64,000 bases of DNA from Martelella alba (GTDB lineage Bacteria; Pseudomonadota; Alphaproteobacteria; Rhizobiales; Rhizobiaceae): the NCBI RefSeq assembly GCF_006516955.1, contig NZ_VHLG01000002.1, positions 248,001-312,000 of the forward strand, written 5' to 3'. Positions within the stretch are counted from its first letter, which is position 1. Each line of letters opens with the position of its first letter. Made by a program: the position numbers and the translations under genes. Below, piece by piece: positions 29,011-38,845 of the stretch. The notes under the pieces were generated by a model, which was not told where the DNA came from, searched no databases, and saw only the letters and a list, made by a program, of their open reading frames with translations.

Positions 29011-30108
29011 TCACACATCCCTCTTTTCGAAATCGATGCGCGGATCGATCCAGGTGTAGATCAGGTCGGAAATCAGGCCGACAATGAGGCCGATGAGGGA
29101 AAAGATGTAAAGCGTGCCGAAGACCACGGGATAGTCGCGGTTGACGACCGAGAGATAACCGAGCCGCCCGAGACCATCGAGCGAGAAAATGTTCTCGATC
29201 AGCAGTGAGCCGGTGAAGAAGGCGGAGATGAAGGCGCCGGGAAATCCTGCAATGACAATCAGCATGGCATTGCGGAACACATGGCCGTAAAGCACCTGCC
29301 GCTCGGACAGGCCCTTGGCCCGGGCGGTCACCACATATTGCTTCTTGATCTCGTCAATAAAGGAATTCTTGGTCAAAAGCGTCGTTGTCGCAAAGGCGGA
29401 GACGGCAAGAGCAATGACCGGCAGGGTGATGTGCCAGAGATAATCGAGGATCTTCTGCCACCAGGACAGCGAGGCGAAATCATCCGAGACGAGCCCGCGC
29501 AAGGGGAACCAGTCAAAGAAGGAACCACCGGCAAACAGCACGATCAGCAGGATACCGAACAGGAAGGATGGCACGGCATAGCCAACCACCACGATGGCCG
29601 AGGTCCAGACATCGAAACGCGTGCCATCACGCACTGCCTTGGCAATGCCGAGCGGAATGGAAATGCCGTAGGACAGGATCAGGATCCAGACGCCAAGCGA
29701 AATCGATACGGGGAGTTTCTCGATGATCAGATCAATCACAGAGGTGTTGCGAAAGAAGCTGTCGCCGAAGTTGAAGGTTGCATAATCCCGCATCATCAGC
29801 AGGAACCGTGTCAGCGGCGGCTTGTCGAAACCGAACTGCTTTTCCAGCTTCTTGATCAGTTCCGGGTCCAGCCCCTGGGCGCCGCGATATTGCGACGACC
29901 CGCCACTGTCGAAATTATCCATCGACATGCCGGCATCCGAGCCACCGGAAATGCGCGCCTCGGCACCGCCGGCCTGACCGTTGAGCTGGGCGATAACCTG
30001 CTCGACCGGTCCGCCGGGCGCAAACTGCACGACGATGAAGGATATCGCCATAATGCCGATCAGTGTCGGGATCATCAGCAAAATTCGGCGCAGGATATAG
30101 CTTCCCAT
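29011..30108 (-). CDS. yejB: Peptide ABC transporter permease YejB
   Basis: A 365-residue permease of the DppB class. [20 protein letters not shown] is the typical N-terminus, and [14 protein letters not shown] is the conserved periplasmic segment. A Gly/Ser-rich insertion ([20 protein letters not shown]) precedes the core, as in other YejB proteins. The EAA loop is [19 protein letters not shown]. Second gene of yejABEF. Confidence 0.93.
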   Translation of the reverse strand: MGSYILRRILLMIPTLIGIMAISFIVVQFAPGGPVEQVIAQLNGQAGGAEARISGGSDAGMSMDNFDSGGSSQYRGAQGLDPELIKKLEKQFGFDKPPLTRFLLMMRDYATFNFGDSFFRNTSVIDLIIEKLPVSISLGVWILILSYGISIPLGIAKAVRDGTRFDVWTSAIVVVGYAVPSFLFGILLIVLFAGGSFFDWFPLRGLVSDDFASLSWWQKILDYLWHITLPVIALAVSAFATTTLLTKNSFIDEIKKQYVVTARAKGLSERQVLYGHVFRNAMLIVIAGFPGAFISAFFTGSLLIENIFSLDGLGRLGYLSVVNRDYPVVFGTLYIFSLIGLIVGLISDLIYTWIDPRIDFEKRDV

Positions 30109-30160
30109 CAGCCCCCGGCCCTTGCAAACTCAATATGCAGCACGTCTTTCCTTACTCGCC

Positions 30161-31993
30161 TCACTGGGCGGCATCCGTCGACCACCAGGCACCCGGAAAG
30201 TCGAGCCCGTATTCGGGCAAGGTCGGATGGGTGATCTTGTCCCAATAGGCAATGCGATAATTCTTCGAATAATAGAGCGGTATCACATAATCATGCGCCA
30301 GAAGAACCCGGTCGAGCGCCTTTGATGCCGCCACCAGCTCATCACGGTCCTTGGCGAAGATGACCTTGTTGATCAGCTGGTCGATGCCGGGATCGGAAAT
30401 GCCGGCATAATTCTGCGAACCAGGCTGATCCGCTGCTTTCGAGCCCCAGTAGTAAAGCTGCTCATTGCCGGGACTGAGCGACTGGCCCCAGACATTCCAG
30501 ATCATATCATAATCAAAGTCATTGACCCGGTTCTGATACTGGGAATCATCAACCACCCGGATCGTCGCGGTAATGCCGATCTTGCGCAGCGCTTCGGTAT
30601 AGGGCAGCAGCACGACATCGAGACCGGGATTGGAAATCAGGATCTCGAAAGTGAAGGGTTTGCCGGTCTTGATATTGACCATCTGCGTGCCCTGCCGCTC
30701 GAAACCGGCTTCTTTGAGAAGTTTCAGCGCGGCCATCAGGTTCTTGCGCTGATTGTCTTCCGAGCCGCCAACCGGCAGCGTGTTGGGCGTGTCGAAGACC
30801 GAAGCCGGAATGTCGTCCTTGACGCTGTTGAGGATGTCCAGTTCCTCCCCCTCCGGCAGGCCGGACGAGGCAAGCTCGGTGCCGAAGAAGAAGCTGTCGT
30901 CACGCGCATAGGCGCTGGAAAGGGCGGTCCGGTTGATCGTTTCGAAATCAAAGGCGAGGATCAGCGCCTCGCGCACCCGCTGATCATCAAAGGGCGCGCG
31001 GCGCATGTTCGGCACCAGCGCCTGCATGATGCCGACCGAGCGCAACGGGTTCTGCACCTCCTCGCGCTTGACCTTGCCTTCAGTGACGGCCGGAAAGTCA
31101 TATTGCGTTGCCCAGCGCTTCGACCGGGTCTCTGTCCAGAAATCGAGAACACCGGAACGGAAGGCCTCGAAAGCAACATCGGGATCAGCGAAATAGAGAT
31201 ATTTGAGCGTGCCGAAATTATTGCGGCCGATATTGACCGGCAGATCCTTACCCCAGTAATCGTCGCGCAGCCTGTAGGTAATCGACCCGCCGGGATCAAC
31301 GCTGTCAATCACGTAAGGCCCGGAGCCGATCGGCACCGACAATGTCGTCTTGGAAATGTCGCGCGGCTTGCCGTCGGCGCCGTTGGCCTCCCACCAGTGT
31401 TTCGGGAAGACCAGAAGCTGTCCGGTGATCTGCGGCAGTTCGCGATTGCCTTTCTCGTCGAAATGGAAGGTGACCTCATGGTCGCCGGTCACTTCGGCAC
31501 TCGTCACATGACGGTAGTAATTGGCCTGCTGAACATTGTCTTCCTTCAGCGCGTTGAAGGAAAAGACCACATCCTCCGGGGTTACCGGTGTGCCATCGGA
31601 AAAGCGGGCCTCGGGCCTGAGCTTATAGGTTACCTGCGAATAGTCGTCGGGATAGCGCAGGGCTTCGGCCAGAAGCCCGTATTCGGTCGAGATCTCATCG
31701 GGCGACGATGTCATCAACGTTTCGAAGACGAGGCCGAGACCGGCGGCTTTGACGCCATTGTCGGGAACGAGATTGAGCGAATCAAATGTTCCGACCGCCG
31801 GCAGGGTGACCGTGCCGCCCTTCGGCGCATCGGCATTGACATAGGCGAAGTGATCGAAACCATCAGGATAAAGCGGATCACCCACGAGCGCGACGGCTGT
31901 GCGCCAGGGGCTTTCATCCTCCGCCCGGGCAGGGCCGGTCGCCGCAAGGCAACAAAGGAGGACGCCGGTACCGGCAAGCGCTCGTTTCCACAT
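30161..31993 (-). CDS. yejA: Periplasmic oligopeptide-binding protein YejA
   Basis: Family 5 solute-binding protein, 610 residues, with a signal peptide (GVLLCCLAATGPARA). Landmarks are LRPEARFSDGTPVTPEDVVF, the family-5 motif, and RAPFDDQRVREALILAFDFE. It captures peptides for YejBEF. First gene of the operon, divergent from mepA; the 154 bases between them must hold both promoters. The AT-rich stretch at 32000-32080 is likely part of that region. Confidence 0.93.
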   Translation of the reverse strand: MWKRALAGTGVLLCCLAATGPARAEDESPWRTAVALVGDPLYPDGFDHFAYVNADAPKGGTVTLPAVGTFDSLNLVPDNGVKAAGLGLVFETLMTSSPDEISTEYGLLAEALRYPDDYSQVTYKLRPEARFSDGTPVTPEDVVFSFNALKEDNVQQANYYRHVTSAEVTGDHEVTFHFDEKGNRELPQITGQLLVFPKHWWEANGADGKPRDISKTTLSVPIGSGPYVIDSVDPGGSITYRLRDDYWGKDLPVNIGRNNFGTLKYLYFADPDVAFEAFRSGVLDFWTETRSKRWATQYDFPAVTEGKVKREEVQNPLRSVGIMQALVPNMRRAPFDDQRVREALILAFDFETINRTALSSAYARDDSFFFGTELASSGLPEGEELDILNSVKDDIPASVFDTPNTLPVGGSEDNQRKNLMAALKLLKEAGFERQGTQMVNIKTGKPFTFEILISNPGLDVVLLPYTEALRKIGITATIRVVDDSQYQNRVNDFDYDMIWNVWGQSLSPGNEQLYYWGSKAADQPGSQNYAGISDPGIDQLINKVIFAKDRDELVAASKALDRVLLAHDYVIPLYYSKNYRIAYWDKITHPTLPEYGLDFPGAWWSTDAAQ

Positions 31994-32147
31994 AATTCAG
32001 CCTTTTCCCGCTATTACTTTTTTTTCCTATATCCGAAAATAAGCAAAATTCGGTCAGAATACACAAGAGCATTTATAGTATTTGCGAGAGCCCGCACCTG
32101 ATCACTGCACCACAACGCCGTTGCTGCAACGCATTCTGGAGGATGAG

Positions 32148-33158
32148 ATGGGATTGAAAAAACTGATTCTTGCGCTGTCTGCCCTCGTCGCATGCCTGAC
32201 GCCGGCACGCGCCGAAGATCCGCCCTCGGCCAAGGTTCTGTTTGCCTCGGTCTCAACCCCATCCGCCGGTCCCGCCCGCGCGATTGGCTTTTATGCCGAT
32301 GGCTGCCTTTCCGGGGCGCAAGCCCTGCCGATCGACGGTGAGACCTGGCAGGCAATGCGGCTGTCGCGCAACCGCCGTTTCGGCACCCCGCAACTCATTG
32401 ATACGATCGAGAAACTGTCCCGCGACGCTGCGCAATATGACGGCTGGCCCGGCCTTCTGGTCGGCGACATGTCCGAACCGCGCGGAGGGCCGATGATTTC
32501 AGGCCACGCCTCCCATCAGATCGGCCTTGATGTCGATATCTGGCTGACGCCGATGCCGGATCACCGGCTTTCACTGCGCGAACGCGAGGACCTGTCGGCA
32601 CAATCCGTGCTGAAGAATGACGGCACGCTGTTCATCGACCCGAAAAAATTCACCCCCGCCGGCGAAAAACTCGTCATGCGTGCTGCAAGCTACCCGGAAG
32701 TGCAGCGGATTTTCGTTCATCCCGGCATCAAGAAAGACCTTTGCGACAACTGGAAGGGAGACCGCTCCAATCTTGCCAAAGTGCGCCCCTATTGGGGCCA
32801 TGACGATCATATCCACATCCGCCTGTTCTGCCCGAAAGGACAGAAGGACTGCAAAGCCCAGAACGCTGTCGACATGAAGGATGACGGTTGCGGCGAGAAT
32901 CTCGCCTGGTGGTTGTCCGATGAGCCGTGGAAACCGGCAGAGCCCGTAAAACCCGTCAAGCCCGCAAAACCGTCGAAAAAGCCGAGCCGGCCGTCTTACA
33001 AGATCCTGTCCGATCTGCCCAAGGCCTGTGCCACCGTACTGAGCGCTGCCGCCCCCTCACCTTTGCCGGCCGCAGCCCTGACGCCGCCGATCCCGCTGCC
33101 GCCGCTTGCCCCCTGGCCGGAAGTCGGCCCCGTGCCAACACCCAGGCCCGCCGGTTGA
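32148..33158 (+). CDS. mepA: Penicillin-insensitive murein endopeptidase
   Basis: LAS-type metallopeptidase that cuts D-Ala-meso-DAP cross-links in peptidoglycan. From the ATG at 32148 (GGAGG just upstream) the 336-residue precursor has a signal peptide ending TPARA. Zinc ligands are in SHQIGLDVDIWL and WGHDDHIHIRL. The C-terminal 90 residues are Pro/Lys/Ala-rich (EPVKPVKPAKPSKKPSRPS) and beyond the catalytic core, probably a flexible wall-contact tail. The in-frame start at 32082 would mask the signal. Confidence 0.93.
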   Translation: MGLKKLILALSALVACLTPARAEDPPSAKVLFASVSTPSAGPARAIGFYADGCLSGAQALPIDGETWQAMRLSRNRRFGTPQLIDTIEKLSRDAAQYDGWPGLLVGDMSEPRGGPMISGHASHQIGLDVDIWLTPMPDHRLSLREREDLSAQSVLKNDGTLFIDPKKFTPAGEKLVMRAASYPEVQRIFVHPGIKKDLCDNWKGDRSNLAKVRPYWGHDDHIHIRLFCPKGQKDCKAQNAVDMKDDGCGENLAWWLSDEPWKPAEPVKPVKPAKPSKKPSRPSYKILSDLPKACATVLSAAAPSPLPAAALTPPIPLPPLAPWPEVGPVPTPRPAG

Positions 33159-33491
33159 AACAATCGGGCACAGCTTGTCTGTTAGCTCTTCCAAACCGGT
33201 TTGGCTTGATGTAGGTCATTGAAGCGCACTAAATCGATTGTATTACCTCAAACAGCACGGAAGGGTAGCGTTTCGGCCTTTCATGGCGCCGCAATCACCC
33301 TTGACGCCTGTTTTCACGGACGAAACGGATGACAAGGCGCAACCGCATGAGAAAGGCCCCGGCGACTTAAAAGTTTCAACCAGGGCGACCATATTGTCGT
33401 CGAACTGGTTGAAGCAGACTTCCAACACGGGCTAAATGCCGTCAGACACCGTTACAGAGCCTTCGACGAAAAGGCAGATATGGGAAACACC
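33159..33491. other. mepA-glk intergenic region
   Basis: 333 bases without a credible gene. It contains the palindrome at 33191-33204. The remainder is unremarkable and should include the glk promoter. Confidence 0.5.
33191..33204. promoter_or_regulatory. Perfect palindrome, LacI-type operator candidate
   Basis: CCAAACCGGTTTGG is a 14-bp perfect palindrome with the AAACCGGTTT core seen in many LacI-family operators. It lies 32 bases after mepA and about 290 bases before glk. The regulator is unknown. Confidence 0.4.
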
Positions 33492-34517
33492 ATGGCCAAA
33501 TCCAGTGATATTGATCAGCCCCTTTCTTTTCCGATTCTGATCGGTGACATCGGTGGCACGAATGCCCGTTTTTCGCTGCTTGTCGACCCTTATGCCGAGC
33601 CGCGCGATTTTCCGATCGTCCACACCAAGGAATTCGCCACTATTGGCGAAGCCATCCAGGCCGGGGTGATGGACAAATCCTCACTGCAGCCGCGCTCGGC
33701 GATTCTTGCCGTTGCCGGTCCAATTCGCGGCGACGAGATCCCGCTCACCAATTGCGACTGGGTGGTCAAGCCGAAGGAAATGATCAGCGAACTTGGTCTT
33801 GAGGATGTGCTGATCATCAATGATTTCGAGGCTCAGGCGCTGGCAATTGCCAATATGCCGGACAAATACCGCGTTGCGATCGCCCCGCGCCCGGACAAGA
33901 TGATGGCATCGCGCGTGGTGCTGGGTCCGGGAACAGGCCTCGGCGTCGCCGGACTTGTCTATGCCCAGCACAAATGGATCCCCGTTCCCGGCGAAGGCGG
34001 CCATGTCGATCTCGGCCCGCGCAGCAAGCGCGATCTCGAAATCTTCCCGCATATCAAGACCATTGAGGGCCGCGTCGCTGCCGAGCAGATCCTCTGCGGC
34101 CGTGGCATGGTCAATCTCTACAACGCCATCTGCACGGCCGACGGGATTACGCCAAGCCTTATCGAACCCTCTGACGTCAGCCATGCCGGACTTGATGGAT
34201 CCAACGAGCAGGCAGTGGAAACCCTGTCGCTTTTCGCCACCTATCTCGGCCGGATCGCCGGCGACATGGCAATGATCTTCATGGCCCGCGGCGGTGTCTA
34301 TCTGGCAGGCGGCATTTCGGAAAAGATCCTTCCTGCACTGCAGAAGCCCGAATTCCGCGCCGCCTTCGAAGACAAGGCACCGCATGATGCGCTGATGCAG
34401 TCGATCCCGACCTATGTCGTCACCCATCCGCTGGCAGCCCTTGCAGGCCTTGCCACCTATGCCCGCACGCCCGGCCGTTTCGGGCTGGCGCTTGAAAACC
34501 GCCGCTGGCGCGGCTGA
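33492..34517 (+). CDS. glk: Glucokinase
   Basis: Phosphorylates glucose with ATP. From the ATG at 33492 it has 341 residues; an ATG at 33480 would add MGNT. ATP-binding [13 protein letters not shown] near the N-terminus, [13 protein letters not shown] and the sugar-binding [16 protein letters not shown] are all present, with the phosphate-binding [14 protein letters not shown] near the C-terminus. It belongs to the bacterial Glk family rather than the ROK family. Repeat copy B lies right behind it, inside its apparent terminator. Confidence 0.95.
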   Translation: MAKSSDIDQPLSFPILIGDIGGTNARFSLLVDPYAEPRDFPIVHTKEFATIGEAIQAGVMDKSSLQPRSAILAVAGPIRGDEIPLTNCDWVVKPKEMISELGLEDVLIINDFEAQALAIANMPDKYRVAIAPRPDKMMASRVVLGPGTGLGVAGLVYAQHKWIPVPGEGGHVDLGPRSKRDLEIFPHIKTIEGRVAAEQILCGRGMVNLYNAICTADGITPSLIEPSDVSHAGLDGSNEQAVETLSLFATYLGRIAGDMAMIFMARGGVYLAGGISEKILPALQKPEFRAAFEDKAPHDALMQSIPTYVVTHPLAALAGLATYARTPGRFGLALENRRWRG

Positions 34518-34518
34518 A

Positions 34519-34551
34519 GCCTCCACGCCTTCGCCCGATCCGGCGGAGGTG
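34519..34551 (+). terminator. glk terminator hairpin, separated from its T-tract by repeat B
   Basis: GCCTCCACGCC pairs with GGCGGAGG(T) across 12 bases, two bases after the glk stop, but no T-run follows. Instead, repeat copy B starts at 34552. A second copy of the right arm, GGCGGAGGCG at 34683-34692, is followed by T5. The original terminator was probably one unit. Confidence 0.6.
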
Positions 34552-34682
34552 CCAGAGTGTTGACAAAGTCATTCAGATTGCCTGCTCGGGGTCACAGAAC
34601 CAGCCCTCTCCGTCGTCATCCCCGCGCTTGTCGCGGGGATCCAACTTCTTAAGTCATTGAACAAAAAACCTTTCGCCGTGCT
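34552..34682 (-). repeat. Interspersed palindromic repeat, copy B (short form)
   Basis: About 131 bp matching the first part of copy A in the same orientation: CCAGAGTGTTGACAAA at the left end, then the hairpin ATCCCCGCG-CTTGT-CGCGGGGAT. The other half with its terminal repeat is absent. It is bracketed by GGCGGAGGTG (34542-34551) and GGCGGAGGCG (34683-34692), 9 of 10 identical. Confidence 0.75.
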
Positions 34683-34697
34683 GGCGGAGGCGTTTTT

Positions 34698-35111
34698 CCG
34701 GTCCGGCAACGCCTTGCCCACCCTTTCACGAAAATTCGCCCGCCCTTCCTGCCCGACTACCAGGCAAGCATGGGCGTGATGACAGACCTTCTGAAGCTGG
34801 TCATCGGCTATGAGACCGGCGATCCTGACCGGATTGCCGCCGTGATCCTCGACCTTTCCCGCCGCGATGACCTGCCGGACCATCTGGTCCTTGGCTCCGA
34901 CGCGCTTGCCTTTCTGAAAGTGGCCGACGAAAAGCGCAGACAAGACGGCGAGACCTGGGAGGCCATCGGCCGATCGATCGATTTTGACGATGCCGATTTC
35001 GCTGTTCTGGATGGTTTCGGCGACATTCAAAGATGCCCCCTGCCCGGTACCGGCACTGGCACCGGCAGATCAAAACCCGCCGGTGCCGCTCTGTTCAACG
35101 CCAGCGCCTGA
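34698..35111 (+). pseudogene. Remnant of a short-chain dehydrogenase gene (C-terminal part only)
   Basis: An open frame of about 138 codons reads RQRLAHPFTKIRPPFLPDYQ and then GYETGDPDRIAAVILDLSRR followed by LPDHLVLGSDAL, the usual C-terminal part of classical SDR oxidoreductases. The Rossmann motif and the YxxxK active site, normally about 170 residues upstream, are missing; the sequence before 34698 is the glk terminator T-tract. An ATG at 34770 would give 113 residues, but that is only a fragment of the fold. I regard it as a decayed gene. Confidence 0.6.
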
Positions 35112-35167
35112 CGCTATAGAAATGACGGGCAAACGTCACACTTGACAGACGAGACAGGACACGGTCT

Positions 35168-36970
35168 TTGGAAAAACATCATAAAAAACAGATGGATACG
35201 GGAAATACCGTCGGGCTGTACCCGGTTATGAAGCGCGTCTTTTCGGAAAATGCGCGCGAGCATTTCTGGGGCTACAGCTTCTCAACCCTCTGCCTGATGG
35301 CCGTTGCCGGCTGCACCGCCTTTTCCGCCTGGATCATGCAGACGGTGGTCGACGAGATCTTTGCCAATCAACGCGGCGACCTGGTCGCGCTGGTGTGTTT
35401 TTCGGTCTTTCTCGCCTTCACCATTCGCGGCTTTGCCACCTATGGCCAGTCGGTCGTGCTCAACATGATCGGCAACAACATCATCGCGCGCTACCAGCGC
35501 AAGGTGTTCGACCACCTGATGAACCTGTCGCTGACCTATTACAGCGAGGAACGCTCGGCCAAGCTGATTGCCCAGCTGAACCAGAATATCGGCGGTATCC
35601 GCGACATGATGAACCTCGTCATCACCTCGGCGGCACGCGATGCGCTGTCGGTGATCGCGCTGGTAGGCGTGATGATCGCCAAGGATCCGATGCTGACGCT
35701 GATCATCTTCGTCGCCGCCCCGCCGGTGGTGATTTCACTGCGCAGCATTTCGCGCAAGATGCGCAAGGTCTCGCGTGAAACGGTCGAGATCGGCTCGCGT
35801 ACCTTTGCTGCCATGCAGGAAAGCGTGCAGGGCATTGCCGTGGTCAAGGCCTTCACCATGGAAGACCTGCTGCGTGACAAGGTCGGCAAGCTGATCGACC
35901 GCTCGGAAAACCGCAATAACCGCGCCGCCAAGCTTTCCCAGCGCACCGTGCCTTTGACGGAGACCTTTGCCGGTGGCGCCATTGCCGCCGTCATCGCCTA
36001 TGCCGGCTATCGCACCATCTATCACGCCGTGCCGCCCGGTTCGTTTTTTGCCTTCATCACCGCCGTTCTGATGGCCTATGACCCGGCCAAACGCCTTGCC
36101 AAATTACAGGTGCAGCTGGAGCGCGCCGCCATCAATGCCAGCATGCTCTACGAGGTGCTCGACACGATCCCGCACCAGCCCGATGACGAAGATGCCGGGC
36201 CGCTCGTGGTCGGCAAGGCTGAAATCCGGCTGGATGATGTCGTCTTCGGTTATGGCCGCACGGAAATCCTGAAGTCAGTGAACTTCGTTGCCGAAGGCGG
36301 CAAGACCACAGCGCTGGTCGGCCCGTCAGGGGCTGGCAAGAGCACGATCATCTCGCTCATTCCCCGCTTCTACGATATCCGCTCCGGCCGGATCACCATT
36401 GACGGGACGGATCTCGATCGGGTCACCAAGCATTCCCTGCGCAGCCAGATCGCCTATGTCAGCCAGCGACCTTATCTCTTCGAAGGCTCGATTGCCGACA
36501 ATATCCGCTATGGCCGTCCCGATGCCAGCGACGAAGATGTCCGTGAAGCCGCCCGACTTGCCTATGCCCATGATTTCATTCTCGCCCAGCCGCAGGGCTA
36601 TGACACACCGGTCGGCGAAAGCGGCAGCACGCTTTCCGGCGGTCAGCAGCAGCGCATCTCGATCGCCCGCGCCATATTGCGCAATGCCCCGATCCTGCTT
36701 CTCGACGAGGCGACCTCGGCGCTTGACGCGGAATCAGAAGCCTTTGTCCAGAAGGCGTTGGATGAAGCGATGCGCGGGCGCACCGTCATCGTCGTTGCCC
36801 ACCGGCTTTCCACCGTCATCAATGCTGACAAGATCATCGTCATGCATGAGGGCCAGGTGGTCGAGGAAGGAACGCATCGCCAGCTGATTGCGAAGCCCGG
36901 AGGCCTCTATGCCCATCTGAGCGAGCTGCAGTTCAATGCGGGTTCAAAAACGGCCCCGAAAAATGACTGA
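35168..36970 (+). CDS. ABC exporter (fused membrane and ATPase domains, MsbA-like)
   Basis: A 600-residue half-transporter that would act as a homodimer. Residues about 30-320 form the six-helix exporter domain. The ATPase has Walker A GPSGAGKSTIISLIP, Q-loop SQRPYLF, signature [15 protein letters not shown], Walker B ILLLDEATSALD and the H-loop VAHRLST. Lipid A or another lipid is a common cargo for such proteins, but the substrate is not proven. The start is TTG at 35168 with AGGA upstream; an ATG at 35192 is an alternative. Confidence 0.88.
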   Translation: MEKHHKKQMDTGNTVGLYPVMKRVFSENAREHFWGYSFSTLCLMAVAGCTAFSAWIMQTVVDEIFANQRGDLVALVCFSVFLAFTIRGFATYGQSVVLNMIGNNIIARYQRKVFDHLMNLSLTYYSEERSAKLIAQLNQNIGGIRDMMNLVITSAARDALSVIALVGVMIAKDPMLTLIIFVAAPPVVISLRSISRKMRKVSRETVEIGSRTFAAMQESVQGIAVVKAFTMEDLLRDKVGKLIDRSENRNNRAAKLSQRTVPLTETFAGGAIAAVIAYAGYRTIYHAVPPGSFFAFITAVLMAYDPAKRLAKLQVQLERAAINASMLYEVLDTIPHQPDDEDAGPLVVGKAEIRLDDVVFGYGRTEILKSVNFVAEGGKTTALVGPSGAGKSTIISLIPRFYDIRSGRITIDGTDLDRVTKHSLRSQIAYVSQRPYLFEGSIADNIRYGRPDASDEDVREAARLAYAHDFILAQPQGYDTPVGESGSTLSGGQQQRISIARAILRNAPILLLDEATSALDAESEAFVQKALDEAMRGRTVIVVAHRLSTVINADKIIVMHEGQVVEEGTHRQLIAKPGGLYAHLSELQFNAGSKTAPKND

Positions 36971-37103
36971 GGGACGGCCATGGCCACTGCCGGCCTTTCG
37001 CCATTGACGCAAAGCGGGTTATAGAGGCAAACAGAATGCAGTCCGGGCAGCAAGGCCCGAAACAGGGCCGGGCCGCCGCCCGGCCAACAGACCAGGAAAA
37101 GAC

Positions 37104-37928
37104 ATGACCGAAAAGGCAATGAAACTCGTCGTCGTGGGTGCCAGCGGCCGCATGGGCAAGGCGCTCATCCGCATCATCGCCGAAACCGAGGGCGCAGTCC
37201 TGCATGCCGCCGTCGAGCGCAAGGGCTCACCGATGATCGGCAGGGATGCCGGTGAAATGTCCGGGATAGAGCCGCTGGGTGTTGCCGTGAGCGACGCACC
37301 GCTTGAAGCCTTTCTGGAGGCTGATGGCGTGCTTGACTTCACCGCACCGGCCGCAACCGTTGAATTTGCCAGTCTCGCCGCCCAGGCCCGCATTGTCCAT
37401 GTGATCGGCACGACCGGGCTTTCCGAGACTGATGAGACACAGATCAAGGCGGCCGCCCGCCATGCCCGTATCATCAAATCCGGAAATATGAGTCTCGGGG
37501 TCAATCTGCTCGGCGTTCTCGTGCGTCAGGCAGCCGCTGCCTTGTCTGCCAAGGGCTGGGATATCGAAGTTCTGGAAATGCATCATCGCCACAAGGTCGA
37601 TGCACCGTCCGGAACGGCGCTCCTTCTCGGCGAAGAGGCAGCGAAGGGCCGGAAGGTGGATCTGCGCGATAAGGCAGTGCGAAGCCGCGACGGCCATACC
37701 GGTGCGCGGCCGGAAGGGGCGATCGGTTTTGCCTCGCTGCGCGGCGGATCGGTGGTCGGCGAGCATTCGGTGCTGCTGGCTGGCGAGGGTGAGGTTGTGA
37801 CGCTGTCCCACAGCGCGCTCGACCGTAGCATTTTCGCCCGGGGCGGTGTTCAGGCCGCTCTTTGGGGCAAGGACCAGAAACCCGGTCTCTATTCCATGCT
37901 CGACGTGCTCGGGCTTTCCGATAGTTAA
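37104..37928 (+). CDS. dapB: 4-hydroxy-tetrahydrodipicolinate reductase
   Basis: NAD(P)H-dependent reductase of the lysine/diaminopimelate pathway. The 274-residue protein has the nucleotide-binding [13 protein letters not shown] and the catalytic signature [20 protein letters not shown]. Length is normal. gpmA follows after 34 bases on the same strand. An in-frame ATG five codons in ([11 protein letters not shown]) is an alternative start. Confidence 0.96.
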   Translation: MTEKAMKLVVVGASGRMGKALIRIIAETEGAVLHAAVERKGSPMIGRDAGEMSGIEPLGVAVSDAPLEAFLEADGVLDFTAPAATVEFASLAAQARIVHVIGTTGLSETDETQIKAAARHARIIKSGNMSLGVNLLGVLVRQAAAALSAKGWDIEVLEMHHRHKVDAPSGTALLLGEEAAKGRKVDLRDKAVRSRDGHTGARPEGAIGFASLRGGSVVGEHSVLLAGEGEVVTLSHSALDRSIFARGGVQAALWGKDQKPGLYSMLDVLGLSDS

Positions 37929-37962
37929 ATGTAACACTGCTAAGTCTTGAAGGAACATTGTC

Positions 37963-38598
37963 ATGAGCGGAACTCTGGTTCTGGTGCGCCACGGCCAAAG
38001 CGAATGGAATCTGAAAAACCTCTTCACCGGCTGGAAGGACCCGGATCTGACCGAGCTCGGCGTTCAGGAGGCAACGGCTGGCGGCAAGGCGCTTGCCGAA
38101 ACCGGCATCAAATTCGACGTCGCCTACACCTCGGCGCTCACCCGCGCCCAGCACACCTGCAAGCTGGTTCTTGAACAGATCGGCCAGAGCGACCTTGAGA
38201 CCATCAAGGATCAGGCCCTCAACGAACGCGATTATGGCGATCTTGCCGGCCTCAACAAGGATGATGCGCGCGAGAAATGGGGTGAGGAACAGGTCCATAT
38301 CTGGCGCCGCTCCTATGACGTGCCCCCGCCCGGCGGCGAAAGCCTGAAGGATACCGGCGCCCGCGTCTGGCCCTATTACATGACCGAGATCCTGCCGCGC
38401 GTTCTCCGCGGCGAAAAGGTTCTGGTTGCCGCTCATGGCAATTCGCTGCGCGCCCTCGTCATGGTGCTGGACCGTCTGAGCCAGGAAGAGATCCTGAAGC
38501 TCAACCTCGCCACCGGCGTGCCGATGGTCTACACGCTGAACGCCGATTCCACCGTCGCCAGCAAGAAGGTTCTCGGCGACATGTCCGGCGCCCACTGA
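37963..38598 (+). CDS. gpmA: 2,3-bisphosphoglycerate-dependent phosphoglycerate mutase
   Basis: Interconverts 3- and 2-phosphoglycerate. The 211-residue protein opens with [20 protein letters not shown], where the RHG histidine is phosphorylated. [16 protein letters not shown] and [12 protein letters not shown] complete the active site. It probably shares a transcript with dapB. Its terminator at 38621-38646 has been split by repeat copy C. Confidence 0.96.
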   Translation: MSGTLVLVRHGQSEWNLKNLFTGWKDPDLTELGVQEATAGGKALAETGIKFDVAYTSALTRAQHTCKLVLEQIGQSDLETIKDQALNERDYGDLAGLNKDDAREKWGEEQVHIWRRSYDVPPPGGESLKDTGARVWPYYMTEILPRVLRGEKVLVAAHGNSLRALVMVLDRLSQEEILKLNLATGVPMVYTLNADSTVASKKVLGDMSGAH

Positions 38599-38620
38599 GG
38601 TCGCAGACAGCTGGAGTTTC

Positions 38621-38646
38621 AAAAGGGGCGGTCTTCGGGCCGCCCT
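38621..38646 (+). terminator. gpmA terminator hairpin, split from its T-tract by repeat C
   Basis: GGGCGGTC-TTCG-GGCCGCCC (38626-38645) is an 8-bp stem with a UUCG tetraloop, preceded by AAAA. It is followed not by T's but by repeat C. A second copy of the hairpin sequence, GCGGTCTTCGGGCCGCCCT at 38846-38864, carries the T5. Confidence 0.8.
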
Positions 38647-38845
38647 CTGGCTGCTGACAAACCTCGCTCCTTTTTCTGACGTCATGCCTGTGCTTGTCAC
38701 AGGCATCCAGCCGACGCGCGTCTGCGCGGCGAAAGGACTTGTCTATTCAATGTCTTATGAATCTGGATCCCCGTGACAAGCACGGGGATGACGACGGAGG
38801 GAGGTGCTGCTCCACCTCAAATATGCAATATGAATGGCTTTGTCA
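38647..38845 (+). repeat. Interspersed palindromic repeat, copy C (MITE-like)
   Basis: About 199 bp. Ends GCTGACAAA (38653-38661) and TTTGTCAGC (38839-38847) are perfect inverted repeats. Two internal hairpins are ATGCCTGTG-CTTGT-CACAGGCAT and ATCCCCGTG-ACAAG-CACGGGGAT. It is close to the reverse complement of copy A along its whole length. It is flanked by the 19-bp direct duplication GCGGTCTTCGGGCCGCCCT. No protein is encoded; open frames across it are artefacts. Confidence 0.85.

Noticed and set aside
34552-34682. Repeat B considered as an insertion sequence
   Set aside because: It is only about 131 bp, has no transposase frame, and at most is a non-autonomous element.
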